NCBI GenBank assembly: GCA_963169105.1
Contig: OY720636.1
Location: 67,444,123 to 67,508,122 of the forward strand
DNA length: 64,000 nucleotides
Direction of reading: 5' to 3'
Source: Ceriagrion tenellum
Taxonomy: Eukaryota; Arthropoda; Insecta; Odonata; Coenagrionidae
Under the pieces are notes generated by a model. It was given only the letters and a program-made list of their open reading frames with translations, searched no databases and was not told the origin of the DNA. Below are positions 11,281-21,277 of this stretch, one piece after another. The position numbers and the translations under genes are program-made. How positions within the stretch are numbered: position 1 is the stretch's first letter; the number at the start of each line of letters is the position of its first letter.

Positions 11281-12453
11281 GTGACCAAGGAAGATATTCT
11301 TGTAAGCTTTGATGTGATTTCCCTTTTTACCAATATACCAACGGATAAAGCGGTAGAAATCATCAAGTCTCTCACATCCAAAGGACTCCCAGAAGACGTC
11401 CACAAAATGGTCGAATTTTGCCTAAACAACTCATATTTCCTGTGGAATAAAATCTTCTACAAACAGAAATTTGGAGCTGAAATGGGTTCACCTCTTTCTC
11501 CCGTGATAGTCAACCTATTCATGGAGGTTTTAGAACAAAAAGCGCTGCAATCTTACGACAAAAAACCAAAACTATTCGTAAGATACGTGGATGATACTAG
11601 CGCTATCTGGCCTCATGGTAGAGAAGAGCTGAAAAAGTTCCTGCAACATCTAAATGGACAAAGAAATTCTATTAAACTCACAATGGAAATAGGAAAGGAC
11701 AACCGCCTTCCATTCTTAGACGTTATGGTACAGAAAAAAGAATATGGGACATTAGGTCATTCTGTGTACCGGAAAAGTACCCACACTGATCGCTACCTAC
11801 ATGCCACATCGCACCACCACCCTCAACAGAAAGCCTCAGCCATGAGAACGCTGTATCATCGAGCTTGTATGATATCTGACGCAGATTCCATCGCCGGCGA
11901 AAAGCAGCACTTATTAAGGGCATTTGAGAAAAATGGTTTTGACTACATCTTAAAAACTGCACGGAAAGAAGAAATAAATTCTCTCGGGGTCCGAAATAAA
12001 AATCCCACTGACCCGAAAGAAAACAGAGAGAAACCAAAGGCATATGCCACTCTCCCTTATGTGTCTGGAATTAAGGAGAAAATCTCCAGAGTTCTATCGA
12101 GGTACAACGTAGTTAGCAGATTCACATGCACGACGAAGACAGGGGACGTACTTCTGAAAGCCAAAGACCCGCTTCCACGGAACCTCTACGGAGGAATATA
12201 TGAAGTTTTGTGCAGCTGTGGACAACCATATGTAGGCCAGACATGCAGAGCCCTAAAAATACGCCTCCAAGAGCATCAACGGGCAATTAAAAATAATAAT
12301 TACCGCATTTCTGCAATAGCCGAACACCATCTCAGCGGCCCCACTCATAATTTCAAATTTGAGGAGACAAGATTAATAGCTCGGGAAATACGCTATTACC
12401 CAAGATTAATCAGGGAGGCTATAGAAATTGCAAAGAGACCGGTGAACGTCTGA
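11281..12453 (+). pseudogene. Penelope-like RT plus GIY-YIG nuclease ORF (390 codons, N-terminus lost)
   Basis: RT and nuclease of Penelope-like elements copy RNA into DNA at nicked or telomeric ends. Upstream, in a broken segment, sit ITRADKGNATVVM-like and YGLPKIHKN blocks. Within this ORF: SFDVISLFTNIP (motif A), FGAEMGSPLSPV (motif B), VRYVDDTSA (motif C with catalytic DD), LPFLDVMV, and then the nuclease with GGIYEVLCSCGQPYVGQTC (GIY...YVG), the basic KIRLQEH, and YPRLIREAIEI supplying the conserved glutamate. Catalytic residues of both domains look intact, but the first codon here is internal (GTG), so a full protein could not be made. Confidence 0.85.
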
Positions 12454-12577
12454 GAAGACGGTTACAAGTTGAGTAGCAGTCTAAAACGAATTTTTTCAAA
12501 TTTAAATTCCGGCAACAATGGGAGTCCTGACTCATATATATAAAGACGAGCGAGACTAAGAAGTCAGTTCAGTTAAC

Positions 12578-12607
12578 CTGATGAAGCTGGCAGGAGGACC
12601 AGCGAAA
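12578..12607 (+). ncRNA. Hammerhead-ribozyme-like motif at Penelope 3' end
   Basis: CTGATGA (12578-12584) is followed by one extra A, stem II GCTGG/CCAGC (12586-12590 with 12599-12603) and GAAA (12604-12607). Hammerhead motifs are known in Penelope-like elements, and the position, about 125 bp after the nuclease ORF, fits. The extra base between the core and stem II recurs in the other copies. Cleavage site and stems I/III are not well defined, so activity is uncertain. Confidence 0.55.
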
Positions 12608-12660
12608 TATTGTTGTTTTTAAAAAACATACATCGTGGAATGAATCTCGAAAAAAGAAAC

Positions 12661-13135
12661 AGTCAATAAAGGGATGATACCGAATAAACAATGCCTATTA
12701 ACAAACAAAATCCGATAACATGTAAATTTCGGACCATTTCAATGTAAGCAAGACGTCAGTGCTATTAAGCCAGTTCTTACATAGCTAAATCAAAAATTTT
12801 ATGATATAATTTATTGAGATTTGATAAAAATAGTGATGTATATTTACCTAAATAACTCGTAAAAAGATGTTACTCTAGTCCGCTCGGCGGTATCGATTCC
12901 CAGAATTAATATTTACAATTTATTCAGCAGTAGTACGACAGGGTTATCCCGATGTTTTGTCGCCAGTAAGGAGATGGGCTTCGAGCGTAAGCGATTTAGT
13001 TTACATTCAAAGGACATTTGTAGGGTGTGGAGTGTGGTACGTAAGTAGTTGCTCGTTAATGTATGTAATTTATCTGGCTAGGATACCTGCGCTACTTTCG
13101 TGAGAAAAAAATACTCAAATATAAATTCTTCCCAT
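12661..13135. other. Interval with no recognisable feature
   Basis: AT-rich DNA without protein similarity, RNA genes or repeats that I can support. Confidence 0.5.
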
Positions 13136-13139
13136 CGTT

Positions 13140-13780
13140 CTATGAAATGTATCATCATTAACCAGCATAGCATGGCATCAGGAAGGATAAAATTACATTT
13201 AAGTGTGCACTCGTCTTGCAAAAAAAAATAATTCGTGTAATATTGTCCAAAAATTTTTATGAACAGCCATTTCCGTTTTTCGTGGCCCTCAAATTGTTGC
13301 CACTAAGGCATTTGTATTTATTTAAAGTCTTAAAATTGTTTTATGCCAGAAGTGGCAATATGCCGAGTGTATATGATAATTGTAAATATAATCCAAGGAA
13401 TGAGTCAAACATTGTAACAATAACAGACCAAGATTAACTTTATATAAACGTTGCTTTCTCTATATGGAGCCAAAGATATTTAATTTATTGCCCGCTGAAA
13501 TTAAAATAATTAAATTCTAAAAAAAATGTTAAAATTTGCCAAAGACTGGCTTCCTTCTCAAGTAAAAAATTGAACATTTATTTTGATGGTATTTCATTGT
13601 AACAATACTTATGTAACAGCTACTGCGTTTATTTTTATGGCATACATTTTTATAATTTGCTGGTGGCTCAATTCTGGTCTTATGACCTTGGAGACCATCT
13701 AAAGCTCCCTCTTCTTTGCTGTTACCAGTTGTGTAACAAAAATTCTTTGGGAGTAAATAAATTATTATTATTATTATTAT
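13140..13780 (+). mobile_element. Non-LTR retrotransposon 3' end with (ATT)n tail
   Basis: The stretch 13216-13437 translates to an RT thumb-like segment (QKKIIRVILSKNFYEQ, LPLRHLYLFKVLKLFYA), and the next line in another frame gives MEPKIFNLLPAEIK, a typical C-terminal block of non-LTR RTs. A 3' UTR follows and ends in AATAAATTATTATTATTATT at about 13755-13780. It is 5'-truncated and frame-shifted. A relative lies at 24195-24580. Confidence 0.65.
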
Positions 13781-14400
13781 AAATAGTGACAACACCTGAA
13801 TTTATACCCATTCGACATTTTAAGTCTTGGTGAATTTGAGTGTTCACGGCAGATAGAATTGTTAAACCTGACAACTATTTATACACACGGTAATAATGCC
13901 GTTACATTGTAGTGACTTAGCTAGTTTTGCGAATTGGACTCTTCACAAATAATGATGATAATACTTTACTTTCCCAACATCGTATTTCCATCTATTTTAT
14001 AACTTAATAAAGTAAAGTTCATCAAAATTCACAGTTATGAATTTAATAAAACGATTTATGATCACCCTATATAAGATATTATCAATGAAGGCCAGTGTAT
14101 GTTTACATGGACCTCAGGTTCATAGGTATAAAATTATCAAATAAGTTCGAAATGAAAACAATATGCACGAAGTACCTTGCAAGCCACCTTACTTGTGCGG
14201 CACAGAAAACTTAATTTGCTTATCATTAATCATCAAGCGTAATAAATTTTATTATGCAAAATGCAATATCTAATCCTTTCCTTGAAAAAAATCCTAATGT
14301 ATACAAATAAAGGTTTAAACAAAGGTAGAAAGAAAGTGGATAGGAACACATAAAATTGACGAACACAATGGTGGTGTGATGATGTAATGATGGCCGATTC
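13781..14400. other. Interval with no recognisable feature
   Basis: AT-rich DNA; short ORFs only. Nothing supportable was found. Confidence 0.5.
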
Positions 14401-14414
14401 CAAGCAGAAAAAAT

Positions 14415-14465
14415 TCGACTGGACCGGGAATCGAACCACGGACCAAATTCAAGGGTCCGTGGCTA
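14415..14465 (-). repeat. tRNA-like B-box with hairpin (SINE fragment)
   Basis: The minus strand reads GGTCCGTGGTTCGATTCCCG, a good B-box context, but the A-box half is missing. CCACGGACC (14436-14444) pairs perfectly with GGTCCGTGG (14454-14462). The same sequence type recurs as a palindrome at 61310-61455. Confidence 0.45.
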
Positions 14466-14479
14466 TTTCCCTGGAGTTC

Positions 14480-15290
14480 ACTCCATCCGTCGTATAATTA
14501 AAAACCTCTACCCCATCCTCTCTGACAACCTTACCACCTCCAAAATTTTCCTCCGCTGTTCTTCTCTCACTATTAAACGCCCCCAACCTCTCCACCCTCT
14601 TTAAAATTACTAAAACTCTTTATAAATCAATCTCCAGCACTTCTAAATCCCTTCTGACGCCTTGCAATCGCCCACGTTGCAAAACCTTCGGCATTTTTAT
14701 CACCCAGCCTCTGCCTGATAAATTCCTTGCCGTTCATCTTTCTTTCGTCCCCTCACTCTCTTGCGTTTCCCATAATGTTGTTTATATCCTCCTTTGTCAA
14801 GTATGCCCTAGCTTTTACATTGGTTTGACCACGACTCCGCTTAACATCCGCATGAATGGCCACCGCTCTAGTTGCAATGAACCACCTTCCATTTCCGTTT
14901 CCCTCCCTGTCGCCACCCACTTTTCTCCCCACAACTCCACCTTTAATAATATTTTTAAAGTTGATATTCTCGCCTCCCTTCCCCTTTCCTCCTCCTCCCT
15001 CCAACTGAAAGATCTTGAGTCCTCTTGTATTTATTTTTTCCAAGCTTTCTCTCCGCCAGGACTCAATAAATCCCACTATCTTCTTCTATCACCTCTGCTC
15101 ATACTACCTCTTCCTTTCAAATCTCTTCCACTTCCCGCTTCCCGCCCTCACCTTTCCTCTCTCTCTCCCTCCTCCCCTTCCCCTGGCCCTCCCCTCCCTT
15201 CCTTCCCTCCACCTCAGTCCTCCCTTCCTTCTTAGTCCTCTACGTTCTTACGACCAAGGTGCTAGTGGCACCGAAATATCAAGAAACTCT
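14480..15290 (+). mobile_element. Penelope-like element, C-terminal fragment
   Basis: The translation contains CNRPRCKTFGIF then HNVVYILLCQVC and FYIGLTTTPLNIRMNGHRSS, which is the GIY-YIG nuclease entry region (YIG, then R and H) in the arrangement seen in Penelope-like proteins with the upstream CxxCxxC-like cysteines. The remainder to 15235 is Ser/Pro/Leu-rich and pyrimidine-biased, probably an eroded 3' region. A degenerate hammerhead-like stem sits at 15258-15276. It belongs to a different lineage from the 10.3-12.7 kb copy. Confidence 0.6.
15251..15277 (+). ncRNA. Degenerate hammerhead-like stem
   Basis: Stem GGTGC/GCACC (15258-15262 with 15268-15272) is directly followed by GAAA (15273-15276), but the core 5' of the stem (CGACCAA) matches CTGANGA poorly. 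Called only because of its place at a Penelope-like 3' end. Confidence 0.25.
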
Positions 15291-15546
15291 GTAAGTGTGT
15301 TCATTTTTTTGTGTTTCTCTGTGTTAATCGTCTGCCTTCTTGTGGCAAACTGTTTATAATTTCGTCGCACGAGTGATCCTCCACACGAGTGAGTGATATT
15401 TATAATTTCAACGTATTTTATCACAATAGTTATTGTAGATAACTGATACCTACGATTCATCAAAGTTACTCTTCCATTTTTTTCTACTTAAATACTAGTT
15501 GGCTATATAGTAAATGTTGCTAAAAAAAATAAAACAATTGGCTTCC

Positions 15547-15707
15547 CTATAATGTCTTCATTTTCACTAACAGTAACAACCACTGTATATGACTTCACTT
15601 TTAAACGATATTCAGGAGTCACTTTGGCCATCGCACAACATTTTCCGCCATCCCTTTTCACCTGCACATACCCAATTGCAGGATCGCCATTTCTATCCCT
15701 TGAAGCC
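15547..15707 (-). pseudogene. Fragment of a SWIM/YqaJ-type insect protein family
   Basis: The minus strand reads a possible exon starting after a TTTAAG acceptor at about 15708: SRDRNGDPAIGYVQVKRDGG, then CCAMAKVTPEYRLKVKSYTV and VSENED. The pattern GYVQV-KRDG, a short gap, then VTPEHR-K-Y-V recalls the segment before the SWIM zinc finger in YqaJ-domain proteins frequent in insect genomes. The expected next part, CxDCAASxGGCKH, is not found, and no donor follows, so this is a truncated piece. From memory of the family only; a search would decide. Confidence 0.4.
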
Positions 15708-15769
15708 CTTAAATATACACAAGTCAATGTAAAACAAAGATATAATTGCTTATTATAACTTATCATAAC

Positions 15770-16660
15770 ATTTTTCCCCACAAAACTGTGTGATCCTAGC
15801 AATAATTTCATTTCGCCTGTGACAAACATTCACCGAATTCTTATAAAATCCATGAGGCATGCGCGGAAATTAGGCTGATTACCGTAACCATTGAATCGAT
15901 TTTTATGGAGATTAGATGCCATTGTGCAGTTACATAAGTACAATTTATGGTGTTGCATTTAAAAAAATAAAAGTCTCTCAGGTGAACGTTTACCAAAATA
16001 ATAACATTAAATGAGTAACCATCAACATTAGTACTTAAAATTCGAAAATTCCGATGGTTGTTTGAACACGAGGTGGACTATGGCCACGACACGGAGCTGC
16101 GATATTAACAACTATGATAATAAAAACATGACTTGCATGCACTAAGGTTTGGAAAGAATATTCTAAGGTAACTCACCGAGATAATTTCACTCCTCGCTGC
16201 TCAGGTCCCACATAATCAGCACTGCCACTCAGAAAAAGCCCGAACATTATGGCATCCACCGTCGGGAGATTATTGGAACATGTCTTGTCAAAACCGGGTT
16301 CCATTGCAAACTCGTTATTTTCGCTGAAGCGCAAACAAGGTAGAGATAATTATTATTTTTCCTCTGCCGACACGGATACACATACCTTTCCACAGGGCTC
16401 AGCTACACCCACATATGGGAGGTTGCTTCACGTAGCGAAGAGTCAATGACTGGGCGTCTTACCCTGCACAATATCGATGCGAAAACAGTTCATGATAAAT
16501 ATTAATAATTTAAACAATTTAGCAACACTTAGAGCTAGCAACCGAGAGGTCGAAATATGGAGATGTTATTTGCCGAATCCAACCGCATTCAACGGTATTC
16601 CAAAAATAATTCAAACACTCCAATGAGACGATAATTTGAAAATGTAATTCTTGTATAATT
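15770..16660. other. Interval with no recognisable feature
   Basis: One plus-strand ORF (16249-16449, starting MASTVGRLLEHVLSK) lies here, but I recognise no family and see no splice or promoter context to support it. Confidence 0.4.
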
Positions 16661-16663
16661 TAT

Positions 16664-18353
16664 AGGGGTGAGCCGATACCTATAACCGATAAATATATTG
16701 GCCGATGTCAGCATTTTGCAACATCGGTATCGGTTCGATGTAATAACCGATAACTAATATTACTCGGAACAGGTGTAAGTACTCATATTTCGCTCCAAGT
16801 GATTTCCGAATTTCACTTGTTTTAGCGCCAACAATTAATACCAGAGTGCCGCAAGGAGGCGTTGAGTATGGTTGAGTATTTCACGGAGAAATGGAGTGGC
16901 ATTTGTTGAGTTAAAACTTCAGTGGAAAAGTTTTTATCTGTTTAAAATAAATATCCATCTATCTAACCGTGATTGACTGGAAGAAGATAGCATCATGTCA
17001 GATGTTTGGAAGTATTTAAAAAAGAACTTGCGAGACCCTAGTCGTGCGTCTTGCCAAATATGTGGCATGCTTGTGCCTCGTGGTGGGAATAGTTCCCGTT
17101 TGCATACCACGACAAATCTAAAAATTCATCTCAAGAATTTTCATTCAAAAGAAATTGAGGAACGGCAAAGTTTTCGGTCTCAACCTGGAGCGCCAATATC
17201 CCATTCTACGCCTCTGTCTCCGATACGAATTTGCACGTCTTGGAATGAAGAACCACTGGATGACCCTCAGCCTTTATCTTCAAGTTGTAGCAGTAATTCT
17301 GTAGAATCAGTGCCTTCCTCATCACCTGCGGAAACTCCTTCCACGACAGCAAAAAAAATTGCGACTTCAAACAACCCTGAGAGAATGCTGGAAAAAACGA
17401 CTGACCAGAAACGACTGCCGTTACAAAAAGATATTGGAGTTAATTGGTGGGATGCTGATTGAAAACTTCCAACCGCTTAGAATGACTGAAAGTAAGTAAG
17501 TGAAAATGTAAGTAACTGAAAGTAAGTAGGTAATGCAAAGAAAGTAGAAGTGCAAATGATTCATTTTTTGAGTTTTTTCTTAGGTAACTAGTTTGTGTAA
17601 CTTATTAAATTGCGAGCTTTTGAGTTGTATATCGGGATCACCAATGTTGGAGTACTTAATAATACATTAAGGCACCTTGAACTGATGTTTATATTTAAAA
17701 TATATATTTATAGTGTATACAAACATTCTTCATGGTTTCGTATGCACTAAATAAAAATTACGCGCGACAAAGAAAAACATATATACACTCAAGCTTTCAT
17801 CAGGAATAGGTGTGTACTCCTCCAAAGAAGAGCCTACCCACTTCAAGAATGTATTTAAAAAATATCTGAAATCATAAATAAAAACATTATACGTCAATTT
17901 TGAGTCAATTAACTTCAAATATGTTATTTATTTCTAGTAACGACAATCGGGATTAGCTCACAGACTAGCAGTCACCGCATTGTGTTAATTGAGTTTTTTA
18001 ACGTTAAACATGAAAAAAATGACGAAATGCTAAAGAAAGCTAGAGCACTTTGTGGTGAGATAGAGGCGGTTGTGTTAGCATTTGTAAATATTACTAATGT
18101 TAAGCCTACATAACCTTTGACTTAGAATTGTATCTTCTTTTACTACCAGGTTTCATAGATTTGATCACATATTTGGAGCCCAGATTTACTGTCCCGAGTA
18201 GACAGACGTTTATCCGGTCAGTGATACCAGAAATGTAGAGCAGGACATGGAAAAATGTTATGCAAAATATTAAGGAGGCAGACACCATAACATTTACTAC
18301 TGATTTATGGTCATCTCACTGTTGCGATGATAATTTATCCTTGACTGGACATT
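16664..18353 (+). mobile_element. hAT transposon remnant (BED finger/ZBED type)
   Basis: The left end TAGGGGTGAGCCGATACC at 16664 and the following GATACCGATA-rich palindromic stretch resemble hAT termini. The transposase is in pieces: an N-terminal BED finger (16995-17462), then a broken central part near 18145-18353 reading YLEPRFTVPSR and TFTTDLWSSHC, the conserved DLW(T/S)S block of the hAT catalytic core. The C-terminal dimerisation region and right end are absent; sequence changes at about 18354, close to the left end of the next transposon. Confidence 0.7.
16995..17462 (+). pseudogene. BED-type zinc finger, N-terminus of hAT transposase
   Basis: This 155-residue ORF starts MSDVWKYLKKNLRD, with the aromatic residue before C-x2-C (SCQICG at about residues 22-27) and then H-L-x-x-x-H (NLKIHLKNFH), the BED DNA-binding finger. 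Residues 60-150 are Ser/Pro/Thr-rich linker. The start codon lies in a reasonable context and matches where hAT transposases begin. The frame then ends, with the rest of the protein eroded. Confidence 0.75.
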
Positions 18354-18538
18354 AGGGTGGACCAAAATTTCAAAGTGTCGAAAATGTAAGCTCTTGAAAC
18401 ATAATTTTTTTCCTTTTGATAACAACATAATGCACATGAAATTTGAAGACGATCAACGGCTGGCAACCCGTGCCGCAGGGGTGCCAAAGTTCCGAATTTT
18501 AACAGTGCAAAGTGTTTTTTTCTTTATAATTCAGTATC

Positions 18539-18786
18539 TATTGTATGCATCGATACAATTTTCTCGTGATCGGTATACCATTTACTGTGCAAATTTTGCG
18601 TGGCTAATAAACTACTGCATTGCTGTTTTAATAGCACCTGGTTGCTAGGCAACGACACCTGGTTGCTAGGCAACACGTATGACACATTTTTTTGTTCGTT
18701 GGTTTTCCGAGTTTTTCCCCGAAATACTCCGCATTTTTCGTGTTTTCCATGTTTAAAATAAACAGAACAACAAAAGGAAGCATGCG
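18539..18786. repeat. Left inverted arm of element X
   Basis: Complementary to 23041-23291 with small indels. It carries two copies of GTTGCTAGGCAAC, against one in the right arm. Confidence 0.8.
18641..18674. promoter_or_regulatory. Tandem X-box (RFX-like) palindromes in the transposon arm
   Basis: GTTGCTAGGCAAC occurs at 18641-18653 and 18662-18674, within a 21-bp repeated unit, and its complement GTTGCCTAGCAAC at 23145-23157 in the right arm. The sequence matches the palindromic X-box recognised by RFX transcription factors. Whether it is bound by a host factor or by the transposase is not known. Confidence 0.4.
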
Positions 18787-20342
18787 AAAAGAAAGTATTT
18801 CACGACCTTTAATGTTAGTTATGTTATCAGAACTATTAATATAACACAACAAATTTCATGCACCAAATGTAGATGATACATATCAAGTCAATATGGCGCC
18901 TTCATCGCACATTTATTTGCTTCAGGATGTTTTTTTCTAAAATCTTTAATGACCTGATAACAATATTGATTCTGTTTCTCATCTCTTTTTATTTTGTACG
19001 CTAAGTTCGAGGCCTGGGCGACAGCTCTTTCAGCCACGTCATTGGCCACAGTCAAAGAGTTCAACACCGAACGTACCCATTTGTACTCCTCGAGACAGTC
19101 CCATAGAGAAGGGTCGTTCTCTAAAAACCCTCCCTTCGCGCAAAATCTCTCCAGAATCTTTTATGAATGAGTAGAAACAAATTGAGATGGATCTTTTTGG
19201 GACCATTTGTAGGCATAAACGGGCTTTAAATGAGGACGTCTAATGCTTGCTGGCACTGCTGGCATTTTCACCGTCGTTAAGAGCAGCTACCATTTTTCTT
19301 TTTATTTCCACCGAAACTGAGTCCAAGAGTGCATGTGTGACGAATTCATCTCCAAGGTTCCATAAATATTTACAGAAAGCCTTTGCGGCTGCTGCAGAAA
19401 TCACTAAATCATGGGACTTACATCCACACATGTTCCTAAGAAAGTTTAAGGTCTGCATAGGGGCTTTAACACTAGGACGCCCGGACTTTTCAACATCATT
19501 CAACGCCCAAAGCGGGTCATTTTGACCCACTGTAATTAATGAAATTATTCCTCACTTTGCATTATTAAGTTTACATTTTTACAGTTTTTACTACAAACTG
19601 CCACTCTTTCTCTTCACATTCATCGATTATTTCACTTTATAACTTTCATAACTTCGACAATATCGATGATTTATCGATATATAAACTTACGACATTTGTG
19701 TCAATCTATCGTTTTTTTTTTCAATTTTATTTCATTTTTCTTGCTTATTGTGTCGTAGCTCAATATACTACGAAGACATTTCACATTATTTAATACATAT
19801 CTATTATTTTTCAAGGTTTGGTTGCAATAAATAAGTTCAACATATTATTTTTCGGTCGTAGTGAGCGACTCAGAGACATGCTTGAATACAGAGAACTTCA
19901 AAACCACTATCACCGTAAAACTCAAAACTTTAGCTACAAACTTCACTCTGTGGAACAAAGAGGAAGACTGAATTTGTATTATCCACTTGTCATTCGGAGA
20001 GAAAAAGTAGAGCTGGTGGCAACAAAGTGAGCATAGTCCATACGTCAGTAAGGAGCAATATTGTATTCTCTGCACTCTAAAATAGTGATGAGGTACACTG
20101 TGCACTGCCAACAAATTAATTACTAAATATACCACGAATCGACCGGACGAAAAATGAGAAGGGTCGAGATACGAAGCGGAAGGAAGGAATACGAGAATAT
20201 TTTTGAAAGGTGATCCAGGCATGGAAGGTAACCGAATGAGGAAGATAGGACAAAGTGGGATGGACAACATGTGCAGCAGAATAACTAGTAAACACTAATA
20301 AAAAAGAAGTTTTGGTGATGATACAAAGTGAAATGTACATAA

Positions 20343-20825
20343 ATGTTGGTTCTCAGGTTTCCGCGGAGCTGGATTGTAGATCTCTCCATGTATTGTTCAA
20401 TGATCGTACGAATGAAAGAACACCGGAGAGCGACTGAAAAGAAACAGTTCAGCCGCTCCGCCATCGCCGAACACGCATGGAGCGGACCAGGACACACTAT
20501 TAGATTCGAAGACGCCGGGTTTCTGACCAAGGAAAGCAGATACTTCCCGAGACAAATACGAGAGGCAATAGAAATAATGAAGGAACCGAACAATTTCAAC
20601 AGAGAGGACGGATATCCATTACACAGCGCTTGGAAAAGGGTGATTCGCGCCTCAGCCAATCACAGAGCAGCACGAAGAAAAACGCGGGAAAACGACGACA
20701 TATAAGGACGGCCAACATGCTTCACTACACTTCGACCTGAAGACGCTGGCAGGACTGCCAGCGAAACTGTTGTCCCACAAACAACCTACGCGGAAGAAAT
20801 CCCGGAAACATGGAGAGATATACAT
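20343..20825 (+). mobile_element. Penelope-like C-terminal fragment inside the piggyBac element
   Basis: The ORF reads MKEHRRATEKKQFSRSAIAE, then WSGPGHTIRFEDAGFLTKES and YFPRQIREAIEI, collinear with the nuclease C-terminus of the 10.3-12.7 kb copy (same AIAEH, SGPxH and IREAIEI landmarks), then continues NREDGYPL past the point where that copy has a stop. The GIY-YIG start is missing, so it is 5'-truncated at about 20343. A hammerhead-like motif follows at 20737. Confidence 0.75.
20737..20766 (+). ncRNA. Hammerhead-ribozyme-like motif
   Basis: CTGAAGA (20737-20743, allowed by the CTGANGA consensus), one extra C, perfect 7-bp stem II GCTGGCA/TGCCAGC (20745-20751 with 20756-20762), loop GGAC, then GAAA (20763-20766). 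It lies just after a Penelope-like ORF in the same place as the one at 12578. Confidence 0.55.
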
Positions 20826-21232
20826 AAATGGGTCAAAATGACCCGTATGGGCGTTCTAGGTAATCTATAAAAAAACTAATGTATGGATTACTCCAGGAAG
20901 ATGAAAATCTTTGGAGAAAAACACATGTTAAAGCGAATAAAAGTCACGGGAGGAAATCCTGCTCTCATTGAAAATAAAATTAAAAAATTAATTTAAAATC
21001 ACGTTTGGGTCAAAATGACCCGCCTGGGCGTTCTAGTGTTAAGAGGTAACGGTGCGAGAAACCAAGCTTGCACGTAATGAATTACATGAAAACGGAAAAC
21101 CTATGGATGCCTTCCTCTTGATGCCTTAAAACGCGGCACTACCTTCTAAACATAAACATTTTTAAGCAGTACAAAGCTCTTGCCATCCATCAGACATCAT
21201 TTACAGCACCTGGAGCCAGAAATGGATGCCTT

Positions 21233-21277
21233 TACATCTACATCTAGGTCATACCCTGCAAACCACCCAAAGGGTGC
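21233..21277 (-). mobile_element. 45-bp stub of family A 3' end
   Basis: The minus strand reads CACCCTTTGGGTGG-TTTGCAGGGTATGACCTAGATGTAGATG, matching the last bases of the family A copy at 32735. It interrupts the element X gene exactly between its ELCMMMIG and FLAPGAVND blocks, showing that it is an insertion. Confidence 0.6.

Larger units (their letters stand above)
10330..12660 (+). mobile_element. Penelope-like retroelement, almost full length
   Basis: This copy runs from an N-terminal helical region through RT to a C-terminal GIY-YIG nuclease and then a terminal region with a hammerhead-like motif at 12578-12607. The N-terminal part is broken by frame changes near 10620 and 10780-10849 and by stops near 11076 and 11262-11280; the RT core and nuclease from 11281 are open. 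It is the best preserved retroelement in the window and may be the youngest of its family here. The 5' terminal repeat expected for intact family members is not obvious. Confidence 0.85.
19470..21038. mobile_element. piggyBac-type element, non-autonomous, TTAA-flanked
   Basis: TTAA at 19466-19469 and 21039-21042 flank termini CACTAGGACGCCC (19470) and, reversed, CACTAGAACGCCC (ending 21038), 12 of 13 matching. Both ends continue into a GGGTCATTTTGACCC palindrome. TTAA target duplication with short ends starting CAC/CCC is diagnostic of piggyBac. The insertion splits the element X gene between its LAPLP and APMQTLNF blocks. No piggyBac transposase is present; the interior carries a Penelope-like tail. 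Confidence 0.8.
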
